Positions 52,695 to 62,324 are shown, counted from the stretch's first letter. The stretch is DNA of 64,000 bases from DASVTU01 sp036387415 (GCA_036387415.1 DASVTU010000004.1:62001-126000); one strand, 5' to 3'. The notes: generated from the letters alone by a model not told the origin. Translations and numbers: made by a program.

Positions 52695-54578
52695 ATGGAG
52701 AATATCGAAAGCAGCGTTCCCGTCGAGGAACGAACGAGCGACGCACCAACGCCGGACAGCAGCATCGAGCAGGAGAGCGACGCGCACAGAGTGGACGACG
52801 CGAGCGACGCGCACGAAGCGAAGAGTGGTCGCGGTCTGCGCGCCGCATGGTCGTCGTGGGCGGGCGCACGCGCGCTCTACATGTTGGCGGGCGTGGTGGT
52901 CGTCGGGTTTGTCTTCTGGTGGTTACAGTTTTCGACAGGCTCAATCTGCTGCGGCGACTTCGACGGCTATTATCACGTCCGTTGGAGTCAGATACTCTGG
53001 GAAGGCATCCGCAGCGGAAAGTTTCCGCCGCCCTTCACGGCGCTGCCGCTCACCACGCTCAACCCGACCGACTATGTTGACCATCACTTTCTCTTTCACA
53101 TCCTACAGATTCCCTATACGTGGTTTGCCGACACGGTGCTCGCCGCCAAGATTGGCACAATGATTTTCGGCACGCTCGCCGTCATCTCCTGCTACTGGCT
53201 CATCCTTCGTTATCGCATACGTTATCCGCTCGTCTGGCTCGTCGCGCTCATGGCCTGCTCGACGCCGTTTCTGTTTCGCATGAACATGGCAAAGGCGATG
53301 AGCGTCTCTATCGTCCTAATGGTGGTCGGCATCTATCTCCTTTTTGAACGACGCTACGGATGGCTCCTGCCGCTCACATTTCTCTTTGCGCTGAGCTACG
53401 ACATGTTCGCGTTGCTCTGCGCGGCATCGTTTATCTGGGCGTGCGTCATGTTTTGGAGCGAGCGACGCATTGAAGTGCGTCCTGTCGTTCTGACGCTCGT
53501 TGGCGCGCTCGCGGGCTTCGTTATCAATCCCTACTTTCCGCACAACATCGAACTCTTTATCCAACACGTTTTGATGAAGGCGACGAAGGGCGGCTTTACC
53601 GCGAGCGTCGGCGGCGAGTGGTATCCTTACAACACCTGGGAGTTTCTCTTGAATAGCGGCGTCGCCTGCGTGGCGATGGTCACGGGATACATCGCCTTCC
53701 AGAGCGGCGACCGCAAACTCGCTGCGCGTCCGCTCTTTTTTCTCGTCTTCGCTACCATCTTGCTGCTCGCCAACGCCAAGTGGAAACGCTTCGCCGAATA
53801 CTGGCCGCCCTTCGCCGTCCTCTTCGCGGCCTTCTCGCTGCAACCCATCTTTGAAGGCGCACGCGCCTTCGTTCGTCAATTACCGACCGACGTGCTCGAC
53901 GAACTCAAACCATTTCTCGACCATCAGGCGACGCCCGCCACGACACGACAACAGCAGCGTGCTCGTCTCCTTGAATACGCCGTTGCCGCCGTCGTCGCCG
54001 TCCTGCTCGGTCTGCAAACGATTGCCAACGTGCAATCGGCGTCGAACGAGATTGCCGACAGCGCGCCGCCCGACCACTACCAGCGCGGCATGGAATGGAT
54101 ACGCGCCAACGTCCCCGCAGGCGAAACGATTTTCAATACCGACTGGGACGATTTCCCGCGCCTCTTCTATTTCTCGCCCCGCCATTCCTACGTCTCCGGC
54201 CTCGACCCCACATACCTGCTCGACCAGAATCAGGAACTCTTCAAACTCCACGAAGAGATAACGCTCGGCAAAGAGAAAGACCCCGCGCGCATCATCCGCG
54301 AACGCTTCAAAGCGCGCTACGTCTTCACCGACAAGCAGGAAGTGCATGACGAGTTCTACAACACGGCCATGGACAGCGGATGGTTTGAAGAAGTCTACGA
54401 CGACGACCACTGCACCGTCCTACGCATCCTCGACCAATGGCGACAACCGCCCCCCGACCCCGGCGACAACCCTGCCGCCACCACCACCCCTTCCAACACC
54501 GACATCCCCAACGAAGAGACCGACGACCCCGACGCCGCCGCTACTTCGCCCGAACCAAACGCCACCCCCGAACCCTAA
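52695..54578 (+). CDS. GT-C membrane glycosyltransferase-like protein
   Basis: 627 residues from ATG 52695. The frame extends to 52590. After a Ser/Glu/Asp-rich N-terminal tail it has about twelve membrane helices. The first luminal loop carries CCGDFDGYYHVRWSQIL, the Asp-rich motif seen in GT-C transferases such as the STT3 group. A C-terminal soluble part has DHYQRGMEWIRANVPAGETIFNTDWDDFPRL and a Pro/Thr/Asp-rich tail. Probably uses polyprenyl-linked sugars outside the inner membrane. The acceptor is unknown. Assignment is by topology and motif, so moderate. Confidence 0.7.
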   Translation: MENIESSVPVEERTSDAPTPDSSIEQESDAHRVDDASDAHEAKSGRGLRAAWSSWAGARALYMLAGVVVVGFVFWWLQFSTGSICCGDFDGYYHVRWSQILWEGIRSGKFPPPFTALPLTTLNPTDYVDHHFLFHILQIPYTWFADTVLAAKIGTMIFGTLAVISCYWLILRYRIRYPLVWLVALMACSTPFLFRMNMAKAMSVSIVLMVVGIYLLFERRYGWLLPLTFLFALSYDMFALLCAASFIWACVMFWSERRIEVRPVVLTLVGALAGFVINPYFPHNIELFIQHVLMKATKGGFTASVGGEWYPYNTWEFLLNSGVACVAMVTGYIAFQSGDRKLAARPLFFLVFATILLLANAKWKRFAEYWPPFAVLFAAFSLQPIFEGARAFVRQLPTDVLDELKPFLDHQATPATTRQQQRARLLEYAVAAVVAVLLGLQTIANVQSASNEIADSAPPDHYQRGMEWIRANVPAGETIFNTDWDDFPRLFYFSPRHSYVSGLDPTYLLDQNQELFKLHEEITLGKEKDPARIIRERFKARYVFTDKQEVHDEFYNTAMDSGWFEEVYDDDHCTVLRILDQWRQPPPDPGDNPAATTTPSNTDIPNEETDDPDAAATSPEPNATPEP

Positions 54579-54584
54579 ACACCA

Positions 54585-54622
54585 ACGGCAGCAGGGAAGA
54601 AATCTCTTCAACCTGCCGCCGT
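54585..54622. terminator. Hairpin terminator
   Basis: ACGGCAGCAGG (54585-54595) pairs with CCTGCCGCCGT (54612-54622) with one mismatch. It lies between convergent genes, 6 bases after the GT-C stop. No good T-run follows. Confidence 0.55.
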
Positions 54623-54655
54623 GTCTTTGGAAATAAAGTTAAAAATTCGCAGCTT

Positions 54656-55078
54656 TCAAGAAGCCTTGCGCGGGCGTCCGCCCTTCTTGCCATTCTCTCT
54701 GGCGGCCTGCGCTTTCGCGTCAGATGTGACGCTGCCGCCCTGTCTCCCCAATTCAGCCATCCACTTTTTAGTCCCGAAGATGCCTTTCAGGAGTTCCGGC
54801 ACGTTAACATCGGCATCCAACTTCTCCCAATGCAATCCGGCACGCGAAGGCGTCACCTGCATCTCGTCGAGGTCGGCAGCCGACGCTTGAGCCAGCCCTT
54901 CCAACAAAGTCACAGGAACCATAAACGTCGCACCGTTGCTGAGGTCTATCACGATTCGCGCCGATTCCGAATCGTAACGCGCCGACTCCACGCGAGGCTC
55001 CGTCGCATCGGCGGCTTTTGCCGCACGACGCGCCTGCGCTATCTGTTCCTTCAGCGTTTTAGCCGCTCCTCCCTTCAT
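54656..55078 (-). CDS. DUF2442 protein
   Basis: 140 residues. It has a helical N-terminus, then the DUF2442-type core (VESARYDSESARIVIDLSNGATFMVPVTLLEGL and LHWEKLDADVNVPELLKGI). A basic tail follows (ARENGKKGGRPRK) of the kind that binds nucleic acid. It overlaps the upstream DUF4160 gene by 20 bases, so the pair is translationally coupled. DUF4160-DUF2442 pairs are often found together and have been proposed as toxin-antitoxin-like, which is not shown for this one. Confidence 0.82.
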   Translation of the reverse strand: MKGGAAKTLKEQIAQARRAAKAADATEPRVESARYDSESARIVIDLSNGATFMVPVTLLEGLAQASAADLDEMQVTPSRAGLHWEKLDADVNVPELLKGIFGTKKWMAELGRQGGSVTSDAKAQAARENGKKGGRPRKAS

Positions 55079-55313
55079 GAATTCTTCTCCATGCTTCCAG
55101 CAGTCTTATTTGATATTCGATAACTAAATCATAAGCAGAAGCGACATCGCGGTCGCGCATACTGTAAATTTCTCGGATTAACGGAGGGCTGTGCTCGTCG
55201 CCGAGTTCGATAACGACCTCCCCGTCGCCTTTGATTACGTGGACGTGCGGTGGCCGATGGTCGTTGGTATAGATGCGGAAATCGAAGCCGTTTTTTCGTA
55301 AGATGGTAGCCAT
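55059..55313 (-). CDS. DUF4160 protein
   Basis: 84 residues, normal for the family. The conserved block DHRPPHVHVIKGDGEVVIEL is present, followed by helices (DVASAYDLVIEYQIRLLEAWRRI). It is first in the leftward pair with DUF2442 and overlaps it by 20 bases. Biochemical function is not established. Confidence 0.82.
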   Translation of the reverse strand: MATILRKNGFDFRIYTNDHRPPHVHVIKGDGEVVIELGDEHSPPLIREIYSMRDRDVASAYDLVIEYQIRLLEAWRRIHEGRSG

Positions 55314-55376
55314 AAACTCGGCTCTCCTCCTATGTAGGTCGTTTGTTCATGGTGATTTCTCCTTTTGGATAGGTAT

Positions 55377-55407
55377 CAGCCTCGCCGCAATCGTTGCGGC
55401 GAGGCTG
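55377..55407. terminator. Perfect 14-bp hairpin
   Basis: CAGCCTCGCCGCAA (55377-55390) pairs exactly with TTGCGGCGAGGCTG (55394-55407) around a TCG loop. It is upstream of the DUF4160 start, so it may be an attenuator or protein site rather than a 3' terminator. Confidence 0.7.
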
Positions 55408-55566
55408 TGGATGATGATGCGGCGATTCCGCCGAAGTTGTTTGTGTTGAGGAGTGAGAATACATTTTAGAAAAAAGTTGTTTGCTCTGAATCTCTCTCCG
55501 CTTGACTACGATTAGTCAAGTTAACGCGACGATAATCCAACGCTTGGGTTTTGTCAAGGATAATAA

Positions 55567-55614
55567 AAACGGCGACGATTGTGGAGATTTGAATCTCTAG
55601 AATCGTCGCCGTTT
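55567..55614 (-). terminator. Terminator of the large M16 peptidase gene
   Basis: A 14-bp perfect outer stem (55567-55580 with 55601-55614) contains an inner inverted repeat GAGATT..AATCTC. On the minus strand it is followed by GTTTTTA, and it sits 26 bases past the stop at 55641. Confidence 0.85.
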
Positions 55615-55640
55615 CCGTCAGCAAGTTCGGCGTTTAGCGG

Positions 55641-58469
55641 TTACTTCGTCGGGGCTGCGGGCTTGGCAGCTTTGGCGAAGTCGCCGGATTTGATGATGGT
55701 GATTTTCGAGGGGTCGATGTGGCGGCGCATGGCTTCGACGATTTGTTGGGGCGTGAGTGCGGCGATTTTCTGCTCGAATTCGGCGTCCCAGTTAAGCGTG
55801 CGGTCGAGGAAGAGATAGTTAGTGAGCGTGCGTGCGAGGCTGGCGTCCTGTGCGCGTCCGACCTGACGCGATTGGAGATAGCCGCTCTTGGCCGCCGCAA
55901 TCTCTTCGGCGGTGAAGCCTTCCTTGAGCATGCGCGCAATCTCTTCTTTGAAGGCCGCTTCAAGGCGGTCGAGATTTTCGGGCGCGTAGATGGCGAAGGT
56001 GATGAAGGAGCCGAGTTCGTCAATCGAACTCGCCTGCAACTGCGAGCCGACGCCGTAGCTGATGCCTTCTTTCTGACGAATACGCGAAGCGAGACGCGAA
56101 TTCAGGAAGCCGCCGCCGAGCATGTAGTTGCCGAGGACGAGCGCGGGATAATCCGGGTGCTCGTCGCGTACTTTGAGATTGAGTCCGGCGATGAAGAAGG
56201 CGTTGGCCTTGTCGGGCGCTTCGAGTTTTTGGTTGGCGGGTGCGATGTCGCGGTAAGTGCTGGCGACGCGCGTGAACGGGCGCGGGCTTTTCCAGTTGCC
56301 AAAGAGTTCGTTGGCGAGGGCGGCGATTTGTTTTTCGTCGAAATCACCGACCACGGCGAGTTCCGCCTTCGAGACGCCGTAGAAATCTGTGTAGAACTTC
56401 TTGGCATCTTCAAGCGTCACGCGGTTCAACTCCTCGACGGCTTCGTCAACCGTCGGGACATAGCGTACGTCGCCTTTCGGATAAGGGCCGGTGTGGCGGC
56501 GATAGATGGTTTGCGCCATCGCCGAAGGCTCGCTCCGTTGCTGTTCGATGGCGGCCAGCCGCTCGCGTTTGAGTTGTTCAAACTCGGTGGCGGGGAACGA
56601 CGGCTCGCGCAAAACTTCCGCAACCAGACGCATCACCGCCGGAAGATTTTCGCGCGTCGTTTCGATGGAGACGACCACGTTGGTCGCTCCGCCGGAGACG
56701 CTCGCACGCGCCTTGAGACGGTCGAGTTCATCTTGTATCTGCTGTCGGGTGTGTTTGGTGGTGCCGCGCATGAGCATTTCGGCGGCGAGTTCGGCGGCGG
56801 TCGCGCGGTTCATCAAACTCTTCTCGTCGCCGAGGCGAAACGTCATGGCCGCGACCACCGTGTCGCCGCGCGTCTCTTTCGGCAGGAGCGCGATTTCCAA
56901 ACCGTTCGGCAGGGCGCTGCGACGCGTGCGCGACTCGATGTTGGCGGGCGAGGGGTCGAAGGCTTCACCCGCTGCGAGGGCCGCGTCGCCCTTGTAATCC
57001 TTCACCATCAACGCAATCTCTTCGGGTTTGACCTGCGGAATCTCTGCGCGGTCAGGATTGGTCGTCGGGATAAACATGCCGAGCGTGCGGTTCGACGATT
57101 TGAGATACTTCGACGCCGCTCGCGCCACTTCATCCGTCGTCACTTTGCGGAGACGGTCGCGGTGAAGAAACAGGAGACGCCAATCGCCCATCGCCATCCA
57201 TTCGCTCAGTTGAAGGCCGACGCGTTCGGAGTTGTTGAGCGTCAGTTCGATGTTCTTCAAGATGTTGGCGCGTGCGCGGTCAACCTCTTCTTTGGTCGGC
57301 GGCGTGGTCGTCATGCCTTCGACGGTCTGCAAGAGCGCGTCGCGCGCCGGGTCGAGCGGAGCATCCTTCAACACCTCCGCGCCGAAGGCCGCCACGCTTG
57401 GGTCGCGGAACTGGAAGCCGAAACCGAAGACCGAACTCGCCTTCTTCGTCTCGACGAGAGCTTTGTGAAGACGACCCGAAGGCGTGTCGCCGAGAATCTG
57501 CGCCACGATGTCTACCGCCGCGAAATCTGGATGCGAGCCGGACGGCACATGGTAGAGCGCGCCGACGAGTTGCGTGTCGCCAGAGCGCCGGAGCGTGACG
57601 GTGCGCTCGCCGTCCTGCGTCGGTTCGGTGGTGTAATACTTGGGAATCTGACGCGCTGGGCGCGGGATGGATGAAAAGTATTTGCTGACGAGTTCGAGCG
57701 TTTTGGCCTCGTCGAATTTTCCGGCGACGAGGAGGATGGCGTTGTCGGGTTGGTAGAAAGTTTTATAGAAGTTCTGCAAGCGGTCGATGGGCACGTTTTC
57801 GATGTCGGCGCGTGCGCCGATGGTGGTGTTGCCGTAGTTGTGCCAGAGGTAAGAGGTGGACATCATGCGTTCGAGCATGACGCTGAAGGGGTCGTTTTCG
57901 CCCGACTCAAACTCGTTGCGGACGACCGTCATTTCGCTGTCGAGGTCTTTCTTGGCGATGAAGGAATTGACCATGCGGTCGGCTTCAAGGTCGAGCGCCC
58001 AGTTGAGATTCTCGTCGGTCGCGGCGAACGTCTCGTAGTAGTTGGTGCGGTCAACCCATGTCGTGCCGTTGGGACGCGCGCCGTGCGCGGTTAGTTCCTG
58101 CGGGATGTTGGGATGCTTGGGCGTTCCCTTGAAGACGAGGTGTTCAAGGAGATGCGCCATGCCCGTCTCGCCGTAGTTTTCGTGGCCGGAGCCGACGAGG
58201 TACGTGATGTTGACGGTGATGGTCTGCTTGGTCTGGTCTGGGAAGAGCAGCACTCTCATGCCGTTCGACGTGAGACGATACTCTGTGATGCCCTCGACCG
58301 ACGTGACGCGCTCGACGCCGCGCGGCAACGACGCGCCTGCGCCCTGCTGCGCCGCCGTCTGCTGCGCGAACACAGAAGCGGCGCGCAAGGTGGCGGGTGC
58401 GCCCAACACGTTTGCTGCGAGCGCGAGCGCGACGAGCGAGCGGCCTCTTAAAAGTTTGCGTAAACTCAT
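55641..58469 (-). CDS. Full-length secreted M16 metallopeptidase (two-domain)
   Basis: 942 residues from ATG 58469 (GGAG ten bases upstream). The frame starts at 58484 with TTG. A signal peptide (SLVALALAANVLG region) leads. The first lobe has the zinc motif HLLEH (His 106, Glu 109, His 110), then HGARPNGTTWVDRTNYYE. The second lobe repeats the fold without zinc (LPNGLEIALLPKETRGDTVVAAMTFRLGDE). This one-chain form contrasts with the split pair at 24746-27654. Likely a periplasmic peptidase clearing peptides or processing secreted proteins. Confidence 0.93.
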   Translation of the reverse strand: MSLRKLLRGRSLVALALAANVLGAPATLRAASVFAQQTAAQQGAGASLPRGVERVTSVEGITEYRLTSNGMRVLLFPDQTKQTITVNITYLVGSGHENYGETGMAHLLEHLVFKGTPKHPNIPQELTAHGARPNGTTWVDRTNYYETFAATDENLNWALDLEADRMVNSFIAKKDLDSEMTVVRNEFESGENDPFSVMLERMMSTSYLWHNYGNTTIGARADIENVPIDRLQNFYKTFYQPDNAILLVAGKFDEAKTLELVSKYFSSIPRPARQIPKYYTTEPTQDGERTVTLRRSGDTQLVGALYHVPSGSHPDFAAVDIVAQILGDTPSGRLHKALVETKKASSVFGFGFQFRDPSVAAFGAEVLKDAPLDPARDALLQTVEGMTTTPPTKEEVDRARANILKNIELTLNNSERVGLQLSEWMAMGDWRLLFLHRDRLRKVTTDEVARAASKYLKSSNRTLGMFIPTTNPDRAEIPQVKPEEIALMVKDYKGDAALAAGEAFDPSPANIESRTRRSALPNGLEIALLPKETRGDTVVAAMTFRLGDEKSLMNRATAAELAAEMLMRGTTKHTRQQIQDELDRLKARASVSGGATNVVVSIETTRENLPAVMRLVAEVLREPSFPATEFEQLKRERLAAIEQQRSEPSAMAQTIYRRHTGPYPKGDVRYVPTVDEAVEELNRVTLEDAKKFYTDFYGVSKAELAVVGDFDEKQIAALANELFGNWKSPRPFTRVASTYRDIAPANQKLEAPDKANAFFIAGLNLKVRDEHPDYPALVLGNYMLGGGFLNSRLASRIRQKEGISYGVGSQLQASSIDELGSFITFAIYAPENLDRLEAAFKEEIARMLKEGFTAEEIAAAKSGYLQSRQVGRAQDASLARTLTNYLFLDRTLNWDAEFEQKIAALTPQQIVEAMRRHIDPSKITIIKSGDFAKAAKPAAPTK

Positions 58470-58696
58470 TAAATAAATCTCCAAATTCTAAACTGTTTTG
58501 GTGGACGACTAGGCCGCAACACTATGTAATGTAACGGTCAAAACGCCGAAAGGAGTGACAGGCGACGAGTATAACCGACGACGCGACCGGAAGCGAAACC
58601 GCGAGACGGCGTGACGGGCGCGGAGGCTGTGCGGAACAGGCATGAGAATCAAGAAAGCAATTCGCAGTATGCCGCCATGTCGTTCGGCGCAAACTC

Positions 58697-59686
58697 TCAA
58701 GGGTTTTGTTTGCGTGCGGCGACGGCGCATCCGAGCAGTTGTCGTCGCTCCGCCGCGTCCATCCGCAACATGCCCCACATCGCCGTCCACCATCCGCGTA
58801 CAGGACTGAACGCCAACGCGACATCGACGGTGGCACGTTCACTCAAGGCTTCTCGAACGAGTTGCCACGCGCCGTGCGCGCCGAACATGAGCGAATAGAG
58901 GGATGAATAGAAAAGCCAGCCGGGATAGGAGCCGCGCCACGTCAAGGCGCTGGCATTGTGACGGCTCGCGCCGAGACCGAAGGTAATGCGCCGTAGATAC
59001 TCACGCGACATACGCCGCGCAGGGATGACGTGTCGAAGCTCGCAAGCAGGGTTGTACCAGACCTCGTACCTCGCCGCGACGCGCAGGCCAATCTCCATGT
59101 CGCCGCCCGAAACGAGTCGCTTGCCAGTGCGGTCTTCGAGAAACTGCTTGTCGAGCCAGCCCGATTCTTCAAGCGCACGCCTACGCAAGACCATTCCCGC
59201 TCCGGCGAGCCACGGACGACGGTGCGCCGTCTCGCCATGATTTTTGCCCGCGTAAGCATAGCGACGGTGCGACGCGTAAGACGGAGGCGCAATCTCCCAA
59301 TCGAGAATCACACGCCCGCCAAACGCCCCGCACGCAGGATGCTCCGACGCAAAACGCGCCGCCTCGGCAACCCAATCGTCTGCGAGCAGGCAGTCGTCGT
59401 CGACAAACGCAATCCATTCTCCGCTTGTGTTACGCACGCCGCAGACGCGCGCCTGCGTCAGCCCTTGCGTCGGCTCCGAAACCATCCGAATCGACGTCGC
59501 ACTCAAACGCGAATGTTTTTCCACCACCTCCGGCGTCTCGTCCGTACAGTTGTTGTTGACGACCAAGACCTGCCAGTTCACGCCCGGCGGCACGCGTTGC
59601 TTCGAAATCGTCGCCAGAGACCTGTCAAGAAGGGCTGCGTTATTGTATGTACAGATAACGATGTCGATGGATGTCTCGCGGCTCAT
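58697..59686 (-). CDS. GT2-family glycosyltransferase
   Basis: 329 residues. The GT-A fold is clear: DIVICTYNNAALLDRSL, VVNNNCTDET, EPTQGLTQARVCG and the metal-binding DDD (Asp 96-98) in AFVDDDCLLADDW. The acceptor half has GGDMEIGLRVA and a C-terminal part with membrane-associating hydrophobic stretches. It transfers a sugar from an NDP-donor, probably in envelope polysaccharide or glycolipid synthesis. The donor sugar is not predictable. Confidence 0.88.
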   Translation of the reverse strand: MSRETSIDIVICTYNNAALLDRSLATISKQRVPPGVNWQVLVVNNNCTDETPEVVEKHSRLSATSIRMVSEPTQGLTQARVCGVRNTSGEWIAFVDDDCLLADDWVAEAARFASEHPACGAFGGRVILDWEIAPPSYASHRRYAYAGKNHGETAHRRPWLAGAGMVLRRRALEESGWLDKQFLEDRTGKRLVSGGDMEIGLRVAARYEVWYNPACELRHVIPARRMSREYLRRITFGLGASRHNASALTWRGSYPGWLFYSSLYSLMFGAHGAWQLVREALSERATVDVALAFSPVRGWWTAMWGMLRMDAAERRQLLGCAVAARKQNP

Positions 59687-59706
59687 GCTCGCGTCTCTTC
59701 GGGAGT

Positions 59707-60747
59707 TTACTTGTGCGTGGGAGGTATCAGAACGAGTTTGCCGAACTGCGCTCTATCCATCATCAGTTCGTGCGCGTGGCGTGCTTCCGAGAGTGGCAGC
59801 GTGCGGTCAACGACGCCGCGAATCTGGCCGCGTTCGACAAACTTCATGGCGTCGAGCAGTTCGGATTTTGAACCCATGAAGGAGCCGAGCAGCGAGATGT
59901 GTCGATAGAAAATTTGTCGAAGGTCTGTGCGCGCGTCGAAGCCGCTGGTCGCGCCGCAGGTGACGAGCCGACCGTCGCGTGCGAGCGACTGAATCGACCC
60001 AAGCCACGTCTCCACGCCCGTGTGCTCAAAAACCACTTCCACGCCCTTCTTGTTCGTCAAACGCCTGACCTCTTTCGGCCAATCTGCGCGCGTGTAGTTG
60101 ATGGTTTCGTCTGCGCCGAGCAGTCGCGCCTTCTCAAGTTTCTCGTCCGAGCCGGCGGTGGCAATCACGCGCGCACCGCGCAGTTTCGCAATCTGAATGC
60201 CGACCGAACCGACGCCGCTCCCCGCCGCATGAATCAACACGTCTTCGCCCGGCTGCACCTGTGCGCGCGAGACGAGCATGTGCCACGCTGTCACTGTCAC
60301 CAGAGGCAACGCCGCCGCCTCCGCCCAACTCAAATTCTGCGGCTTCGAGATGACGTTGACGGCAGGCGCAGAGACGAGTTCGGCGTAGCCGCCATCGCGT
60401 CGGTAGCCGAGAATGTCGTAGTCGGGGCAGAGGTTGTCGGCGCCTCTCAGGCATTCGCGGCAATGCCCGCACGATACACCGGGCTGCAACATCACTTCAT
60501 CGCCCACGTGCACCCAGTCCACCACTTCGCCCACCGCGCGCACCACCCCTGCAATGTCGTTGCCCAAAATATGCGGCAGAGGAATCTCGATGCCCGGTAG
60601 TCCGCCGCGCGCCCACACGTCAAGATGGTTGAGCGCGCACGCGCGCACCTCCAACAGCACCTCGTTCGCCCTCATCGAAGGCTCAGGCACGTTCTCATAG
60701 CGCAACACATCGGGCGCGCCGTGCTCTTTGAAAATGACAGCTTTCAT
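59707..60747 (-). CDS. MDR-family zinc-type alcohol dehydrogenase-like oxidoreductase
   Basis: 346 residues. The N-terminal GroES-like domain has ALNHLDVWARGGLPGIEIPLPHILGNDIAG. The structural zinc lobe is SCGHCRECLRGADNLC (Cys 93, 96, 99, 107). The Rossmann motif is GSGVGSVG. The usual catalytic Cys-Gly-His is replaced by ALNHLD at residues 38-43, and GHE by GND, so the catalytic zinc may be altered, as in quinone-oxidoreductase-like members. Reaction: NAD(P)H-linked alcohol or enone reduction; substrate unknown. It follows the GT2 gene by 20 bases. Confidence 0.88.
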   Translation of the reverse strand: MKAVIFKEHGAPDVLRYENVPEPSMRANEVLLEVRACALNHLDVWARGGLPGIEIPLPHILGNDIAGVVRAVGEVVDWVHVGDEVMLQPGVSCGHCRECLRGADNLCPDYDILGYRRDGGYAELVSAPAVNVISKPQNLSWAEAAALPLVTVTAWHMLVSRAQVQPGEDVLIHAAGSGVGSVGIQIAKLRGARVIATAGSDEKLEKARLLGADETINYTRADWPKEVRRLTNKKGVEVVFEHTGVETWLGSIQSLARDGRLVTCGATSGFDARTDLRQIFYRHISLLGSFMGSKSELLDAMKFVERGQIRGVVDRTLPLSEARHAHELMMDRAQFGKLVLIPPTHK

Positions 60748-60760
60748 GATTCTTAATCAA

Positions 60761-60825
60761 ACGATGGAATGATAGACCATCGCCCGTCTGCTTCTATTGA
60801 TGGTCTATCGTCCGTCGTCCATCGT
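60761..60825. repeat. CGATGGTC-type heptamer hairpin (copy M)
   Basis: Inner arms GATAGACCATC (60771-60781) and GATGGTCTATC (60799-60809) plus outer 8-base arms. The right side has words TATCGTC, CGTCGTC, CATCGTC. It lies between divergent starts. Confidence 0.8.
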
Positions 60826-60837
60826 CCAATAAATAGT

Positions 60838-60869
60838 TTGACACTCGTTGGTGTGCCGTCCAATATAAA
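60838..60869 (+). promoter_or_regulatory. Possible promoter of the gene at 60942
   Basis: TTGACA (60838-60843) is a consensus -35, and TATAAA is at 60864-60869. The 20-base spacing is longer than normal, so either the -10 is elsewhere or the promoter is weak. Confidence 0.4.
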
Positions 60870-60941
60870 GCGGATTGTAACAGAGCGTCCGACACTCGAA
60901 CCAGTGCGGATAAAATCATCAGTTTGTGAGGGTAAATTCGC

Positions 60942-61598
60942 ATGAAGAAAGCCTCTGTGATGGCTTCGCTGCTGCTCGTTGTCCTGCTTTTCGCGCACGC
61001 CGACGACGCGCACGCACAACAAACAACACCGAGCGAACCGCCGTCTTCCGCTGCGCCAGCGGCAAGCCCGAACCGTCCGCCGCAGGAGGAGCGTGAGACG
61101 ATGCCAGCCGCCAATCCCGCCGATGTCTCTTCGATTGACAACATTCTGCGCGCGCTCTACGAGTCGGTTTCCGGCGCGGCGGGCGAACGGCGCGACGAGA
61201 AACGTTTTCGTTCTCTTTTCGTTCCCGGCGCGCGTCTCATCCCGACCGCCCCGCGACCCGACGGCGGCGCGACGGCTAGAGTCTTCGACGTGGACGAGTT
61301 TTATCAGCGCGTTAATAAGAACACCGAGAAGATGGGTTTCTACGAGAAAGAGATTGCGCGGCAGACGCAAATCTACGGCAACATCGCGCACATCTTTAGC
61401 ACCTACGAAGCGCGACGCGCGGCCAACGACCCCGCGCCTTTCGTGCGCGGCATCAACAGTATTCAGCTTTTGAAAGACGGGCAGCGTTGGTGGGTGGTGA
61501 CCGTCTACTGGGACGCCGAACGCCCCGGCAACACGATTCCAGACGAGTATCTGCCCAAGACCTCGAATCGAAAACGCGCTACGCCAAAAGAGAAATAG
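60942..61598 (+). CDS. Secreted SnoaL/NTF2-like hypothetical protein
   Basis: 218 residues. A signal peptide (SVMASLLLVVLLFAHADDAHA) precedes a Pro/Ser/Ala linker. The domain beginning SIDNILRALYESVSGAAGE and including FRSLFVPGARLIPT, FYQRVNKN, FYEKEIARQ, IAHIFSTYEAR, GINSIQLLKDGQRWWVVTVYW has the helix-then-curved-sheet order of the SnoaL/NTF2-like fold. Those folds bind small ligands or do simple chemistry, so the function stays open. Confidence 0.6.
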   Translation: MKKASVMASLLLVVLLFAHADDAHAQQTTPSEPPSSAAPAASPNRPPQEERETMPAANPADVSSIDNILRALYESVSGAAGERRDEKRFRSLFVPGARLIPTAPRPDGGATARVFDVDEFYQRVNKNTEKMGFYEKEIARQTQIYGNIAHIFSTYEARRAANDPAPFVRGINSIQLLKDGQRWWVVTVYWDAERPGNTIPDEYLPKTSNRKRATPKEK

Positions 61599-61652
61599 AG
61601 ACGACGCGCCCGCAAAGACTGATAAACCGCGCGCTCAAGGAATGATGATGGC

Positions 61653-62324
61653 ATGGCTTCACCAACACCACAAACAATGCCCGAAAACGTCCTGATTGAA
61701 ACACGCATGCAAGTGCTCCACGCGCAACTCGAACGCATGCGCGCCATGCTCGGCAGGTATTTCGACCACTTCTACCGCCTCGTTATGCTCGCCATCGTCG
61801 CGCTCATCATCATGACGATGGCGAGCATGACCGACACTTTTCGCGCCACCGCGTTGCTCATTCCGTTCTTCGTCATCTGGGTCGGCGTCCAGTCGGCATA
61901 CTTTCTCACTTACGTCTTCTTCGCGCGCGTCTACGCGACGGGCATCGAGCAGCGCATCAACCAACTCGTACAGGAAGATGTCCTGATAGCCCATCGCATC
62001 GAAGCTGAATATCTGTTTCCGCTCGGCGGGGCGCAGTTTGCGGGCGTGCCCTTGCGCGCCGACCAGACATTCGTCGGCTTCATCACGATTCATTTCTGGT
62101 TGCTTGGCGGAGCCGCGATTCTGCTCTCGGCCTATCGCGCATGGCAACTGCTGCCCGCCGTGGCGCGCGAGTTTCCGCCTGCCGAATTCTATTTCGCCGC
62201 GCTCATCGCATGGGCAATCCTGAACCTCGTCTATCTCCTCTGGTACTTCGGCACACGCCGACACGAACAACGCATCATGCGCGTCGTCCGCGACGCTTAC
62301 GGTACTGATTTCAGGGACGCTTGA
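61653..62324 (+). CDS. Orphan four-helix membrane protein
   Basis: 223 residues. It has about four membrane helices (YRLVMLAIVALIIMTMASM, ALLIPFFVIWVGVQSAYFL, FITIHFWLLGGAAILLSAY, FYFAALIAWAILNLVYLLWYF) separated by a cytoplasmic loop with charged helix (EQRINQLVQEDVLIAHRIEAEYLF). The tail is RRHEQRIMRVV. I recognise no family. It follows the SnoaL-like gene by 54 bases in the same direction. Confidence 0.5.
   Translation: MASPTPQTMPENVLIETRMQVLHAQLERMRAMLGRYFDHFYRLVMLAIVALIIMTMASMTDTFRATALLIPFFVIWVGVQSAYFLTYVFFARVYATGIEQRINQLVQEDVLIAHRIEAEYLFPLGGAQFAGVPLRADQTFVGFITIHFWLLGGAAILLSAYRAWQLLPAVAREFPPAEFYFAALIAWAILNLVYLLWYFGTRRHEQRIMRVVRDAYGTDFRDA

Larger units (their letters stand above)
55314..55640. 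other. Intergenic region with two strong hairpins
   Basis: Contains the hairpins at 55377-55407 and 55567-55614 plus AT-rich sequence between them, and no gene. A plausible promoter for the leftward DUF4160 gene is expected here but I cannot point to one. Confidence 0.6.
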
